Source of the DNA: Actinophytocola xinjiangensis
Lineage (GTDB): Bacteria > Actinomycetota > Actinomycetes > Mycobacteriales > Pseudonocardiaceae
DNA length: 64,000 nucleotides
NCBI RefSeq assembly: GCF_001921215.1
Contig: NZ_MSIF01000008.1
Coordinates: 186,001 to 250,000 of the forward strand
Direction: 5' to 3'
Shown: in pieces, positions 8,285-16,204 of the stretch
Layout of the letters: the number at the start of each line of letters is the position of its first letter
Numbering within the stretch: the stretch's first letter is position 1
The notes under the pieces: model-generated
The model's database searches: none
What the model was told of the DNA's origin: nothing
Seen by the model: the letters and a program-made list of their open reading frames with translations, nothing else
Position numbers and translations under genes: made by a program

Positions 8285-9679
8285 ATGAGTACGGATCGAC
8301 GTTGGTGGGCGTTGGCAGTGATCGCCGCCGCCCAGTTCATGGTCATCATGGACACCTCGATCATCGGCGTGGCGCTTCCGCGTATGCGTGAGGAGCTTGG
8401 GTTCTCGCAGGGGAATCTTTCCTGGGTGTTCAATGCCTATGTCGTCGCCTTCGGGGGGCTGCTGCTTCTTGGTGGGCGACTGTCCGACCTTGTCGGGGCA
8501 AGACGGATCTTCGCCGTCGGGTGGGGGATTCTGGCGGTCGGGTCCGTGGTGGCGGGGGCGGCTACGCAGGTCTGGGTCGAGCTGGCCGGGCGCGCGGTTC
8601 AGGGCGCCGGGGCGGCGCTGATCGCACCCGCCGCGCTGACCATGCTCATGGTGTTGTTCGGCGGGCGGCCGGCGGAACTGCCCAAGGCGCTCGCGCTCTA
8701 CGGGGCGGCCGCGCCGGCCGGCGGCACGGCGGGCGTGTTTCTTGGTGGCGTGATCACCGAATATGTCAGCTGGCCCTGGGTGTTCTACCTCAACGTTCCG
8801 ATCGCGGTGGTCATTCTGGCCGTCACCCCGAGGCTCATGCCCAAGGGGGTCGCGCGGCGGGGCGGGATGGATCTCGCTGGCGCCCTCACCGTGACCGGCG
8901 GGCTCGCGGCGGCGGTGTACGCGATCGTGCGCGCCCCCGAGGCCGGGTGGGGTTCCGCGTCAACGATCCTCTGGCTGGGAGTGGCGGTCGTGTTGTTGGG
9001 CACCTTCGTCGCGCTTCAGGCTCGGCGGCGGGATCCGTTGGTACGGCTGGGAATCTTCCGCACACCGGACCTGAGTGCGGCCAACCTGGCCCAGTTGCTC
9101 CTCGGCGCGGCCTGGATCCCGATGTGGTTCTTCCTCAACCTCTACCTCCAGCAGGTGCTCGACCTCGGCGCGTTCGCCAGTGGGGCCGCTCTCCTCCCGA
9201 TGACCACGATGATCATGCTCATCATGATCGTGGTCGCGCCCAGGCTCGCGGCGCGGTTCGGGGCCAGGGCGATGGTTGTCGCGGGGTTGGCGACACTGGC
9301 CGTCGGGTTGGGGTGGCTGTCGTTCGTTCGTCCTACTGGGACGTTCTGGGTCGACGTGCTGACTGCCTCGTTGGTCACCGCGGCCGGGATGGCGTTGGCG
9401 TTCATCCCGTCGCTGGGAACCGCGTTGTCCAGCGCCCGACCCGAGGAAGGCGGGCTGGCCTCGGGGATCGTCAACACCAGTTACCAGGTCGGCTCCGCGC
9501 TGGGGCTCGCGGCGATGACCGCGGTGGCCAGTGCGTTGGGGGCGGGGCAGACCGGCGACACGGCACTGCTGACCGACGGGCTCTCCTCGGCGTTCGTCGG
9601 GGCCGGGGCGGTCGCGGTCGCCGGGGCACTGCTCGCGGGCCTGACGCTGCGGGGGCACCGCGCCCTCGCCAACCGATAA
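8285..9679 (+). CDS. MFS drug/metabolite exporter (DHA2, EmrB/QacA type)
   Basis: 464-residue inner-membrane proton antiporter. The start of the first helix reads WWALAVIAAAQFMVIMDTSIIGVALP, with the DHA2-type motif containing Asp in helix 1; LGGRLSDLVGARRIF is motif A of the MFS. About 14 hydrophobic segments follow. ATG 8285 is preferred over an upstream in-frame ATG because the extension has no family match and a -10-like TATAGAGT ends only 4-6 nt upstream. Two CsoR-like sites precede it, and an AhpD-like gene follows with an AAGGAG site overlapping this gene's stop. Together they suggest a thiol-, formaldehyde- or metal-stress efflux unit. The substrate is unknown. Confidence 0.9.
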   Translation: MSTDRRWWALAVIAAAQFMVIMDTSIIGVALPRMREELGFSQGNLSWVFNAYVVAFGGLLLLGGRLSDLVGARRIFAVGWGILAVGSVVAGAATQVWVELAGRAVQGAGAALIAPAALTMLMVLFGGRPAELPKALALYGAAAPAGGTAGVFLGGVITEYVSWPWVFYLNVPIAVVILAVTPRLMPKGVARRGGMDLAGALTVTGGLAAAVYAIVRAPEAGWGSASTILWLGVAVVLLGTFVALQARRRDPLVRLGIFRTPDLSAANLAQLLLGAAWIPMWFFLNLYLQQVLDLGAFASGAALLPMTTMIMLIMIVVAPRLAARFGARAMVVAGLATLAVGLGWLSFVRPTGTFWVDVLTASLVTAAGMALAFIPSLGTALSSARPEEGGLASGIVNTSYQVGSALGLAAMTAVASALGAGQTGDTALLTDGLSSAFVGAGAVAVAGALLAGLTLRGHRALANR

Positions 9680-9688
9680 GGAGCGACG

Positions 9689-10204
9689 ATGCGCACCATC
9701 GCGCCACTGGAACCGGCCGACGCCCCCGAGAAGTCGCGGGCACTGCTGGAGGACATCATCGCCCGGCACGGAACGGTCGGGGACATGGTCGCCACCATGG
9801 CCCACTCCCCCGCCCTCCTCCAGGGCTTCCTCGACCTCTCCCGCGCCCTCAAGCGGGTCAAGCTCCCCCGCCAGCTCAGCGAGAAGATCTCACTCGCCGC
9901 CCAGGGCTGGATCGGGTGCGGAACCTGCCTCGCGGCGCACACCGCCGCCGGGCGCGCCGCCGGGTTGAGCGATACGGACATCGCCCTGGCCACCGAGGCC
10001 AGCGCCACCGACCCCCGGGAAGCGGCCCTGCTCACCTTCGCCGTGCGGGTGCTCGCCGAACCGGCCTCGGTCACCGCCGAGGACGTCGCCGAGCTGCGTG
10101 GCCACGGGTGGACCGACCGGACGATCGCCGACGTCGTCGGGCTGGTGTCGCTGAACCTGCTCACCAGGTCGTTCAACCTGGTGGCCGGGATCAAACCCGA
10201 ATGA
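9689..10204 (+). CDS. Carboxymuconolactone decarboxylase / AhpD-like protein
   Basis: 171-residue all-helical protein of the AhpD-like superfamily. The redox motif CGTCLAAHT (CxxC followed by His) and an upstream Glu (SEKISLAAQGWIGCG) match the AhpD-type peroxidase/thiol-disulfide centre rather than a true lactone decarboxylase. An AAGGAG ribosome site lies 5 nt before ATG and overlaps the MFS stop codon, so both genes form one operon. Likely role: reduction of an alkyl hydroperoxide or reactive electrophile handled together with the exporter. Confidence 0.88.
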   Translation: MRTIAPLEPADAPEKSRALLEDIIARHGTVGDMVATMAHSPALLQGFLDLSRALKRVKLPRQLSEKISLAAQGWIGCGTCLAAHTAAGRAAGLSDTDIALATEASATDPREAALLTFAVRVLAEPASVTAEDVAELRGHGWTDRTIADVVGLVSLNLLTRSFNLVAGIKPE

Positions 10205-10244
10205 CGACCCCTGCCACCGACAGCACAACCCCCCGGGGCGCCCC

Positions 10245-10335
10245 GGGGGCCCCCCGATTTCCAGCCTAGCTGGAGAAAGTGACGGTTCGGGGAGGTCGGG
10301 ACATGGCTGTGGACAACCTCGGCCGCGAGTGGTGC
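10245..10335 (+). repeat. 91-bp direct repeat, copy 1
   Basis: Its ends are conserved with copy 2: a GC palindrome GGGGGCCCCCC plus TTTCCA at the left, and TGGCTGTGGACAACCT with GGCCGCGAGTGGTG at the right. Both conserved blocks are exactly 224 bp from their partners, while the middle ~35 bp has diverged. It contains TGTGGACAA (10308-10316), the reverse of a DnaA-box consensus. The enclosing 10205-10669 interval has no convincing gene. Confidence 0.7.
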
Positions 10336-10468
10336 ACCGCATCCGATCGGAACTGCCGGGGGTGCACGCGGTCGGTGTCGGCAGCACGTTGACCAGGCGC
10401 CCGCTCGGCCCGACCCACGTCGACGACTGGATCGGCGAGAACGAGGGGTAGATCAGTACCTGGCTCGC

Positions 10469-10559
10469 GGGGGCCCCCCGCTTTCCACGTTAGTCGGTGG
10501 CGGCGGTGGTTCCCAGCCGTTGGGGCTTGGCTGTGGACAACCTGGGCCGCGAGTGGTGA
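10469..10559 (+). repeat. 91-bp direct repeat, copy 2
   Basis: Second copy, 224 bp downstream of the first and with the same internal spacing (59 bp) between its two conserved blocks. It also carries TGTGGACAA (10532-10540). It ends about 110 bp before the DUF6153 gene. Confidence 0.7.
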
Positions 10560-10669
10560 TCGGCGCCTGGCTCGTGTGGGCCCCGCGAGTCAGGGAGCCG
10601 CCGGCGACTACTATTTCACATAGGAGACCCGGCGGTGGGCGTGCGTGGGCGTCAACTAGCGTGGGTGGC

Positions 10670-11041
10670 ATGCGATCGGGTGCGGCCTCCCGTGCACGGC
10701 AGATTCTGCTGCTGTGCGCGTTGGCGCTGTCCGTGCTCGGCATGCACCACGTCGCGGCACCGTCCCATGCGGCCGGTCCGGCGATGACCGTCGAGGCGAT
10801 GACCGTGGAGGCGCCGACCGTCGAGCCGCCGGCCGGTGATCACCAGCCAGACACCGGGCACGACCTGCTGCACCTGTGCCTGGTCGTGCTGTCGGCCGCC
10901 GTACTGCTGCTGGTTGGTTGGGGGCTGGCCACGACCTTCCCAACGGGGGCGACCCGGGCCGGTCGCCCTCCCGCCTTTTCCCGGACGCGGGTCGTCGCGG
11001 GGAGATCGCTGCTCACCTCGGTGTGCGTGTTGCGCCTATAG
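10670..11041 (+). CDS. DUF6153 family small membrane/secreted protein
   Basis: 123 residues. The N-terminal hydrophobic segment ILLLCALALSVLGMHHVAAP carries the MHH signature seen in the DUF6153 family. A short acidic/His-containing linker (GDHQPDTGHDLLHL) follows, and a second hydrophobic helix (CLVVLSAAVLLLVGWGLA). ATG 10670 is preceded at 7 nt by TAGCGT, a -10-like hexamer, with no Shine-Dalgarno sequence, suggesting a leaderless mRNA. It sits 60 bp upstream of a DUF305 lipoprotein, a common pairing in actinomycetes. His/Met-rich motifs in both suggest copper or metal handling at the cell surface; this is inference. Confidence 0.75.
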   Translation: MRSGAASRARQILLLCALALSVLGMHHVAAPSHAAGPAMTVEAMTVEAPTVEPPAGDHQPDTGHDLLHLCLVVLSAAVLLLVGWGLATTFPTGATRAGRPPAFSRTRVVAGRSLLTSVCVLRL

Positions 11042-11101
11042 GCCGTCACGGCGCGTGCCTTTCCAGTGACCGTAGGCCAGACACACACCGAAGAGGATTT
11101 C

Positions 11102-11686
11102 ATGAGGAAGTACCTGTGGGGTATCGGCGCGGCCGCGATCGCCGCGCTCGTCGCCGGCTGCGGCGACACCGACGCCACCCACCAGCCGGGCGAGATCTCC
11201 GCGCCGGCCACCACCGCCGGAGCCAACCAGGCCGACCGCAACGACCAGGACATCGCCTTCGCCCAGGGGATGATCCCCCACCACCAGCAGGCGATCGACA
11301 TGGCGCTGCTCGCCGCCGAACGGGCGACCAGCGCCGAGGTGAAGGACCTCGCCGGCCGCGTCCAGGACGCCCAGGACCCCGAGATCGAGCAGCTCACCGG
11401 GCTGCTCGAACGCTGGGGTGCCCCCGCCGAGTCCGGAATGGACCACGGCGACATGTCCCACGAGGGCATGATGACCGACGAGGAGATGGGCCAGCTGGAG
11501 ACCGCCACCGGGCCGGACTTCGACCGCACCTGGGTGCGGCTGATGATCCGCCACCACGAGGGCGCGGTCGCCATGGCGACCGCGCAGCTCTCCGGCGGCG
11601 CCAACGCCGAGGCGAAGGAACTGGCCCAGCGGATCATCGACGCCCAGCAGGCGGAGATCGTCGAGATGCGCGGGCTGACGCTGTGA
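11102..11686 (+). CDS. DUF305 lipoprotein, possible metal-binding
   Basis: 194 residues. A signal peptide ends in the lipobox LVAGCG, predicting a lipid-anchored extracytoplasmic protein. Two DUF305 (ferritin-like four-helix) repeats carry His/Met motifs: FAQGMIPHHQQAIDMALLA and LMIRHHEGAVAMA. A Met/His-rich insert (GMDHGDMSHEGMM) lies between them. The ATG at 11102 starts a clean signal peptide; an upstream extension of 12 codons lacks one. The His/Met pattern suggests Cu or another soft metal. It is followed by a strong hairpin terminator. Confidence 0.88.
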   Translation: MRKYLWGIGAAAIAALVAGCGDTDATHQPGEISAPATTAGANQADRNDQDIAFAQGMIPHHQQAIDMALLAAERATSAEVKDLAGRVQDAQDPEIEQLTGLLERWGAPAESGMDHGDMSHEGMMTDEEMGQLETATGPDFDRTWVRLMIRHHEGAVAMATAQLSGGANAEAKELAQRIIDAQQAEIVEMRGLTL

Positions 11687-11694
11687 GAACCGGG

Positions 11695-11716
11695 TCCCGC
11701 GTGCCAGCACGCGGGA
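11695..11716 (+). terminator. Hairpin terminator after DUF305
   Basis: Perfect 9-bp stem TCCCGCGTG / CACGCGGGA with a CCAG tetraloop, starting 8 nt after the DUF305 stop codon. No T-run follows. Confidence 0.75.
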
Positions 11717-12099
11717 TCCGTCCACAGTGGACGATCAACAGGGTCACGCCGGAACCGGTGCCGGTGGCGGTGTCCAGAATGTGGAACGAGACACCGGAAC
11801 GTGTCCTCGGTCACAGCCGCCCGGCTTCCGCGTGACCGGCGAAAGCCAGCTCCACGCGGGACGGAAACATTTCTTGCCAGCGCCGCAACCACGAGAAACC
11901 CTGTCGAACCACACGGATCCGGCCCCGGCGCAAAGCGGAAATACCCGTTCCGGCACGGAATTAGCCGTTCGCCGTATCCACGGTGGAGGTTTCGTGCCCG
12001 ATCATTCTTGTGTGGTCTCTCCCCGCAGTACCGGCGTCCGCGACCGTTTAGTCCCCCACAGGCTCGAGCCCGGGACACGACGTGGCGTGGAGGCAGGAC
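11717..12099. other. Intergenic region upstream of the SARP gene
   Basis: About 380 bp without a supported gene; the open frames crossing it have no recognisable protein features. It is visibly richer in A/T than its surroundings (for example around 11865-11960 and 11998-12020), so it probably holds the SARP gene's promoter and regulatory sites. A small palindrome GTCCACAGTGGAC lies at about 11719-11731. No clear promoter hexamers stood out. Confidence 0.5.
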
Positions 12100-15000
12100 A
12101 TGACGGCAGAACTTCGGGTCGAACTGCTCGGCCCGGTGCGGGCCTGGTCGGGCGAACACGAGGTGGCGCTGGGCTCGTCCCGGCCGCGCGCGGTGTTCAC
12201 CATGCTCGCGCTGCGCCGCGACGCGGTGGTCTCCCGCTCCGAACTGATCGACGGCGTGTGGGGTGACGACCCGCCGGCCACCGCCGCCGGCAGCCTGCAC
12301 ACCTACATCTCCACCCTGCGCAAGTCCCTCGAACCGAGCCGGGCGCGCGGCACCGCCCCCCGCCTGCTGGTCTCCGTCGGCGGCGGCTACCGGCTCCAGG
12401 TCGTCCCCCGGCAGCTGGACGTCGTCGAGTTCGCCCGGCTGCGTGCGGTCGCCCGCCGCCAGCTCGACGACGGTCAGGTGCACGCCGCGCTGCGCACCCT
12501 CGACGAGGCGCTCGCCCTGTGGCACGGCGAGGCCCTCGCCGGCGTGCACGGCCCGTTCGCCGAGGCCCAGCGGGCCCGGCTCGGCGAACACCGGCTCGCG
12601 GCGATGGAGATGCGGGCCGAGGCCGGGCTGGCCGCCGGCCGGCACGCCGACCTGGTGGCCGAGCTGACGCTGATGGTGCGCGACCACCCGCTGCGGGAAC
12701 GGCCCAGGGAACTGCTGATGATGGCGCTGCACCGGTGCGGGCGCACCGCGGAGGCGCTGGCGACCTACCGCGAGACCCGTGAGGTGCTCGTCGCCGAACT
12801 GGGCATCGAGCCGAACCCGTCGCTGCGGCGGCTGCACGACCTGATCCTGGCCGGTGACCTCGCCCCCGCCCCCGCGCGCCCGGGACCCGGCCGCGCCACC
12901 CCCACGCTCGTCGGCCGCGCCGCCGAGCTGGAGCTGGTCGGCACGCTGGTCAACGAACTCGTCCTCGGCGGACGCGGGCGGTGCCTGTGGATCGAGGGCG
13001 AGCTGGGGATCGGCAAGTCCTCGCTGGTCGCGGCCGCGTTGGCGCTGGCCGAACGCGCCGGTGCCCGCACCGCGCACGCGGCCGCCGACGAACTCGCGCA
13101 ACGGTTCCCGCTGCACCTGGTGCTCGACAGCCTCGCCGTGACCGCCGACTCGCCCGACCCGCGCCGCGCCGCCATCGCCGCCGCCCTGCACGACGACCGG
13201 TCCGGCCGCCCGATCGTCCCCGAGGGGACGATCGGCACCGCCGCCATCGACCAGGTGATGGCCCTGGTCAGGGCGCTGTGCCGGGACGGGCCGCTGGTGC
13301 TCGCGCTGGACGACCTGCACTGGTCGGACGAGGCCAGCCTGATGGTCTGGCACCGCCTCGCCGGGCAGACCGCCCGCCACCCGCTGCTGCTGATCGGTGC
13401 GACCCGCCCGGCGCCGCAGCGCTCCGACCTGCTGCGGCTGCGCCAGGACGTCGCCGCCGGCAACGGGGTCGTCGCCGACCTCGAACCGCTGGCCGAGTCC
13501 ACCGTGGTGACGCTGGTGAACAACCTCGTCGGCGCCCCACCCGGCCCCCGGCTACGCGTTGTCACCGCCCGCGCCGGCGGAAACCCCTTGTACGTCAGGG
13601 AAATCACCGACGCCCTGGTCCGCGACCGGGCGGTGTCGGTGGGCCGCAGCGAGGCCGAGGTCGCGCCGGAGTGGGTCGAGCGGGCGCCGGTCTCGCTGGT
13701 CTCGGCGATCACCGGGCGGCTGCGCTACCTGTCGGCCACCGCGCTGGAGGTGCTGCGCACGGCGGCGCTGCTCGGGGTCGAGTTCACCGTCGCCGACCTG
13801 TCGGTGGTGCTCGGCCGCCCGGTGTCGGAGCTGGTCGGCCCGTTCGACGAGGCGATCACCACCAACGTGCTGCGCGACGCCGGTGGACGGCTGGTCTTCC
13901 GCCACCCGGTGATCCGCCAGGCCCTCTACGAGGGGATGGCGGCGTCCGTCCGCGACGAGCTGCACCGCCAGGCGGCGGGCGCGCTGGCCCACGCGGGTGC
14001 GCCGGTCGACCAGGTCGCCGGGCAGTTGCTGGCCGCCGGTGAACGGTGCGCGCCGTGGGTCGCGCGGTGGCTGGTGGCCGCCGTGCCGCTGTTGACCTAC
14101 CGCGCGCCGCTGGTCGCCGGTGAGCTGCTGCACCGGGCGCTGCGCTCGGGCGACCGGGACGACTCGGCGCTGGCGACCTTGCGCGCGCAGCTGGCCGGGG
14201 TGCTGTTCCGGATCGGCCGGGACGGCGAGGCGGAGGACAACGCGCGGCAGGCGCTGCCGTCACTGTCGGATCCGGCGCTGGTGGCCAAGATCCGCTGGAT
14301 CCTCGCCTACGTCCCGTACCGCGCGTCGCGGGCGGAACAAGCACGGGAGGCGTGTGTGGACGCGCTGGCCGACCCGATGGTGCCCGACGCGTGGCGGGCC
14401 AGGCTGACCGCGCTGCTGGCGTTGGTGCAGCGGGCCGGTCTGGGTGAGCTGGAGGTCGCGGCGGACACCGCGCGGCGGGCCGTCGAGCTGGGTGAGCGGG
14501 CCAGTGACCCGTTCGCGGTGGGTCAGGCGCTGGAGATCCTGTGGCAGGTGGAGGCGGTGCGGCGGGACTATCTGGGGGCGGTCGGTCATCTCGACCGGGC
14601 GATGGCGGTCGTCGGCACCGACCTCGGGCTGACCGATCTTCGCCTGGTGCTGCTGGACAACCGGATGTTCACCCTGCAGTGCCTCGACCGGCTCGACGAG
14701 GCCGGCGCGGACCTGCGCCTGGCCCTGGAGATCGCCGGCGAGAGCCACCCGTCGGCCGGGTTACGGGTCGCCGGCGCGGTCCACCACTTCTGGCTGGGCC
14801 GCTGGGACGAGGCGATGGCCGGCATCGACTCGGTCCTGCGCGACCGCCGGTTCACCGGCTTCGGCCTGCGCGAAGGCGGTGGCCCGCAACTGCTCCTGTA
14901 CGGCGTGGCCGCCCTCGTGGCGGCCCACCGCGACGACCAGTCGGCCCTCACCACCTACCTCGACGCCGGCCAGTCACTGCCGATGGCCACCGCCGCCGAC

Positions 15001-15498
15001 CGCGAGAACTGCGACTTCCTGCTGGCCGCGCGGGCCGCCGCCCACTGGCGCACCGACAACCTCACCGCGGCGATCGACGTACTCGGCACGATTCTGGACA
15101 GCCGGCACGCCCTGATGATGCTGCGCCACCAGTGGCTGCCCGACCTGGTCCGCATGGCGCTCGAACACGGTGACCGCCCCACCGCCCGGGCGGCCGTCGC
15201 GGCCTGCGACGCGGAGGCCGAGTCGGAACCGACCCCGGCGCGGGCCGCCGCGGCGGCAGCGCGGTGCCGAGCGATGCTGGCCGGTGACCCTGACCGACTG
15301 CGGCCGGTGATCGACCACTACCGGTCCGTCGGCCGCCTCCACGAACTGGCCCAGACCGAGGAGGACCAGGCCGTGCTGCTGCACCGCGCCGGCAGGCGGG
15401 AGGAGGCGGCCAGGACGGTGACGCTGGCCGTGGACCGCTACCGGACGCTGGGCGCCGCCTGGGACGTCCGCCGAGCCCACGACCGCCTGCTCGGCTGA
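12100..15498 (+). CDS. Large SARP/AfsR-like transcriptional regulator (OmpR-wHTH, BTAD, STAND NTPase, TPR-like)
   Basis: 1132-residue cytoplasmic regulator. Residues about 3-95 form an OmpR-type winged helix (VALGSSRPRAVFTMLALRRDAVVSRSELIDGVWG). Residues 100-245 form the bacterial transcriptional activator domain (VEFARLRAVARRQLDDGQ... ELGIEPNPSLRRLHDLIL). Residues 270-700 are a STAND/AAA ATPase with Walker A GELGIGKSS near residue 300 and Walker B LVLALDDLHWSD near 400. The rest is helical TPR-like repeats. ATG 12100 has AGG-rich sequence upstream and starts at the conserved domain. Such proteins activate secondary-metabolite or developmental genes. It ends 7 bp from the convergent LuxR gene at the edge of the eCIS locus. 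Confidence 0.9.
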   Translation: MTAELRVELLGPVRAWSGEHEVALGSSRPRAVFTMLALRRDAVVSRSELIDGVWGDDPPATAAGSLHTYISTLRKSLEPSRARGTAPRLLVSVGGGYRLQVVPRQLDVVEFARLRAVARRQLDDGQVHAALRTLDEALALWHGEALAGVHGPFAEAQRARLGEHRLAAMEMRAEAGLAAGRHADLVAELTLMVRDHPLRERPRELLMMALHRCGRTAEALATYRETREVLVAELGIEPNPSLRRLHDLILAGDLAPAPARPGPGRATPTLVGRAAELELVGTLVNELVLGGRGRCLWIEGELGIGKSSLVAAALALAERAGARTAHAAADELAQRFPLHLVLDSLAVTADSPDPRRAAIAAALHDDRSGRPIVPEGTIGTAAIDQVMALVRALCRDGPLVLALDDLHWSDEASLMVWHRLAGQTARHPLLLIGATRPAPQRSDLLRLRQDVAAGNGVVADLEPLAESTVVTLVNNLVGAPPGPRLRVVTARAGGNPLYVREITDALVRDRAVSVGRSEAEVAPEWVERAPVSLVSAITGRLRYLSATALEVLRTAALLGVEFTVADLSVVLGRPVSELVGPFDEAITTNVLRDAGGRLVFRHPVIRQALYEGMAASVRDELHRQAAGALAHAGAPVDQVAGQLLAAGERCAPWVARWLVAAVPLLTYRAPLVAGELLHRALRSGDRDDSALATLRAQLAGVLFRIGRDGEAEDNARQALPSLSDPALVAKIRWILAYVPYRASRAEQAREACVDALADPMVPDAWRARLTALLALVQRAGLGELEVAADTARRAVELGERASDPFAVGQALEILWQVEAVRRDYLGAVGHLDRAMAVVGTDLGLTDLRLVLLDNRMFTLQCLDRLDEAGADLRLALEIAGESHPSAGLRVAGAVHHFWLGRWDEAMAGIDSVLRDRRFTGFGLREGGGPQLLLYGVAALVAAHRDDQSALTTYLDAGQSLPMATAADRENCDFLLAARAAAHWRTDNLTAAIDVLGTILDSRHALMMLRHQWLPDLVRMALEHGDRPTARAAVAACDAEAESEPTPARAAAAAARCRAMLAGDPDRLRPVIDHYRSVGRLHELAQTEEDQAVLLHRAGRREEAARTVTLAVDRYRTLGAAWDVRRAHDRLLG

Positions 15499-15505
15499 GG
15501 CGGAC

Positions 15506-16129
15506 TCAGATCATCCCCCGGCGCAACGCGTATGCGACGGCATGGGGCCGATTACGCAACCCGAGACGACCGGTGATCCCGTAGAACACGTTCTTGATCG
15601 CCCGCTCCGAGTACGACAGCATGCTCGCGATCTCAGCCGTGTCCAGCCCGTCGGCCATCAGCCGCAGGACATCGATCTCCCTGGCCGTCAGCCGACCGCT
15701 CTCCGACAACGGCGCCGCCAGTTCCGCACGCAGTCGCCGGACGTGTTCGAGCAGTTCGGCGACCAGGTTCGGGGGCATCAACCCGCCGCCGGCCGCCGCG
15801 GCGAGCACGCTGCGCAGGACCCGGTCGCCGGTCACCGTCGCCCGGGCGAGGACGGCGACGATCCGGCACTCGGCGACGGTCAGCGCGTCGGCGTCGCCGA
15901 GGTGATCGAGGATCAGGACGACCGGGACGGGTGATGCGTCGGCCGCCTCGCGCAGGCAGGTGACGGCGTCGGCGGTGAGGCCGGGCAGGGCCATCACCAC
16001 CACGTCGGCCCGCGCCCGGTCGCAGGCCGGCACGACGGTGATGTCGGGGCGGTGGGCCAGATAGCTGGTGAGACCGGTCAGGCTGAGGTCGTCCCCGGCG
16101 TGCACGGCGACCCGGACGTGCTGTTCCAC
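15506..16129 (-). CDS. LuxR/NarL-type regulator with degenerate receiver, left flank of eCIS
   Basis: 207 residues. The N-terminal half resembles a response-regulator receiver but lacks the phospho-acceptor Asp (DVVVMALPG where DVVxxD is expected). The C-terminal half is a LuxR HTH (GRLTAREIDVLRLMADGLDTAEIASMLSYSERAIKNV). GTG 16129 is chosen because GGAGGA lies 5 nt upstream and the domain begins right after it. The HTH and tail (RLGLRNRPHAVAYALRRGMI) closely match the second LuxR protein at 37279-37899. It is the last gene on the minus strand after the eCIS operon, so it is likely a pathway-specific regulator. No partner kinase is nearby. Confidence 0.88.
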   Translation of the reverse strand: MEQHVRVAVHAGDDLSLTGLTSYLAHRPDITVVPACDRARADVVVMALPGLTADAVTCLREAADASPVPVVLILDHLGDADALTVAECRIVAVLARATVTGDRVLRSVLAAAAGGGLMPPNLVAELLEHVRRLRAELAAPLSESGRLTAREIDVLRLMADGLDTAEIASMLSYSERAIKNVFYGITGRLGLRNRPHAVAYALRRGMI

Positions 16130-16204
16130 CTGTGTCCTCCCCGGCGTTCGTTCCCCCGTCCCCCGAGTCTGCGCCGGCACGCTTCACGGATTCTTCATGG
16201 CGGC

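Noticed and set aside
8285-9679. Control of the MFS exporter by the upstream TetR
   Set aside because: The TetR palindrome is absent before the exporter, which has different CsoR-type sites instead.
10332-10451. 39-codon frame between the two 91-bp repeats
   Set aside because: No ribosome site, no similarity recognised, and it begins inside a repeat; possibly a gene remnant but not supportable.
1920-10540. Three TGTGGACAA motifs (1920-1928, 10308-10316, 10532-10540) as a replication origin
   Set aside because: They match the DnaA-box consensus, but they are scattered, two belong to a duplicated repeat, and there is no dnaA, dnaN or AT-rich unwinding region.
10840-13380. Minus-strand open frame of 846 codons
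   Set aside because: Runs antisense through DUF6153, DUF305 and the SARP gene; composition is that of a GC-rich shadow without domains.
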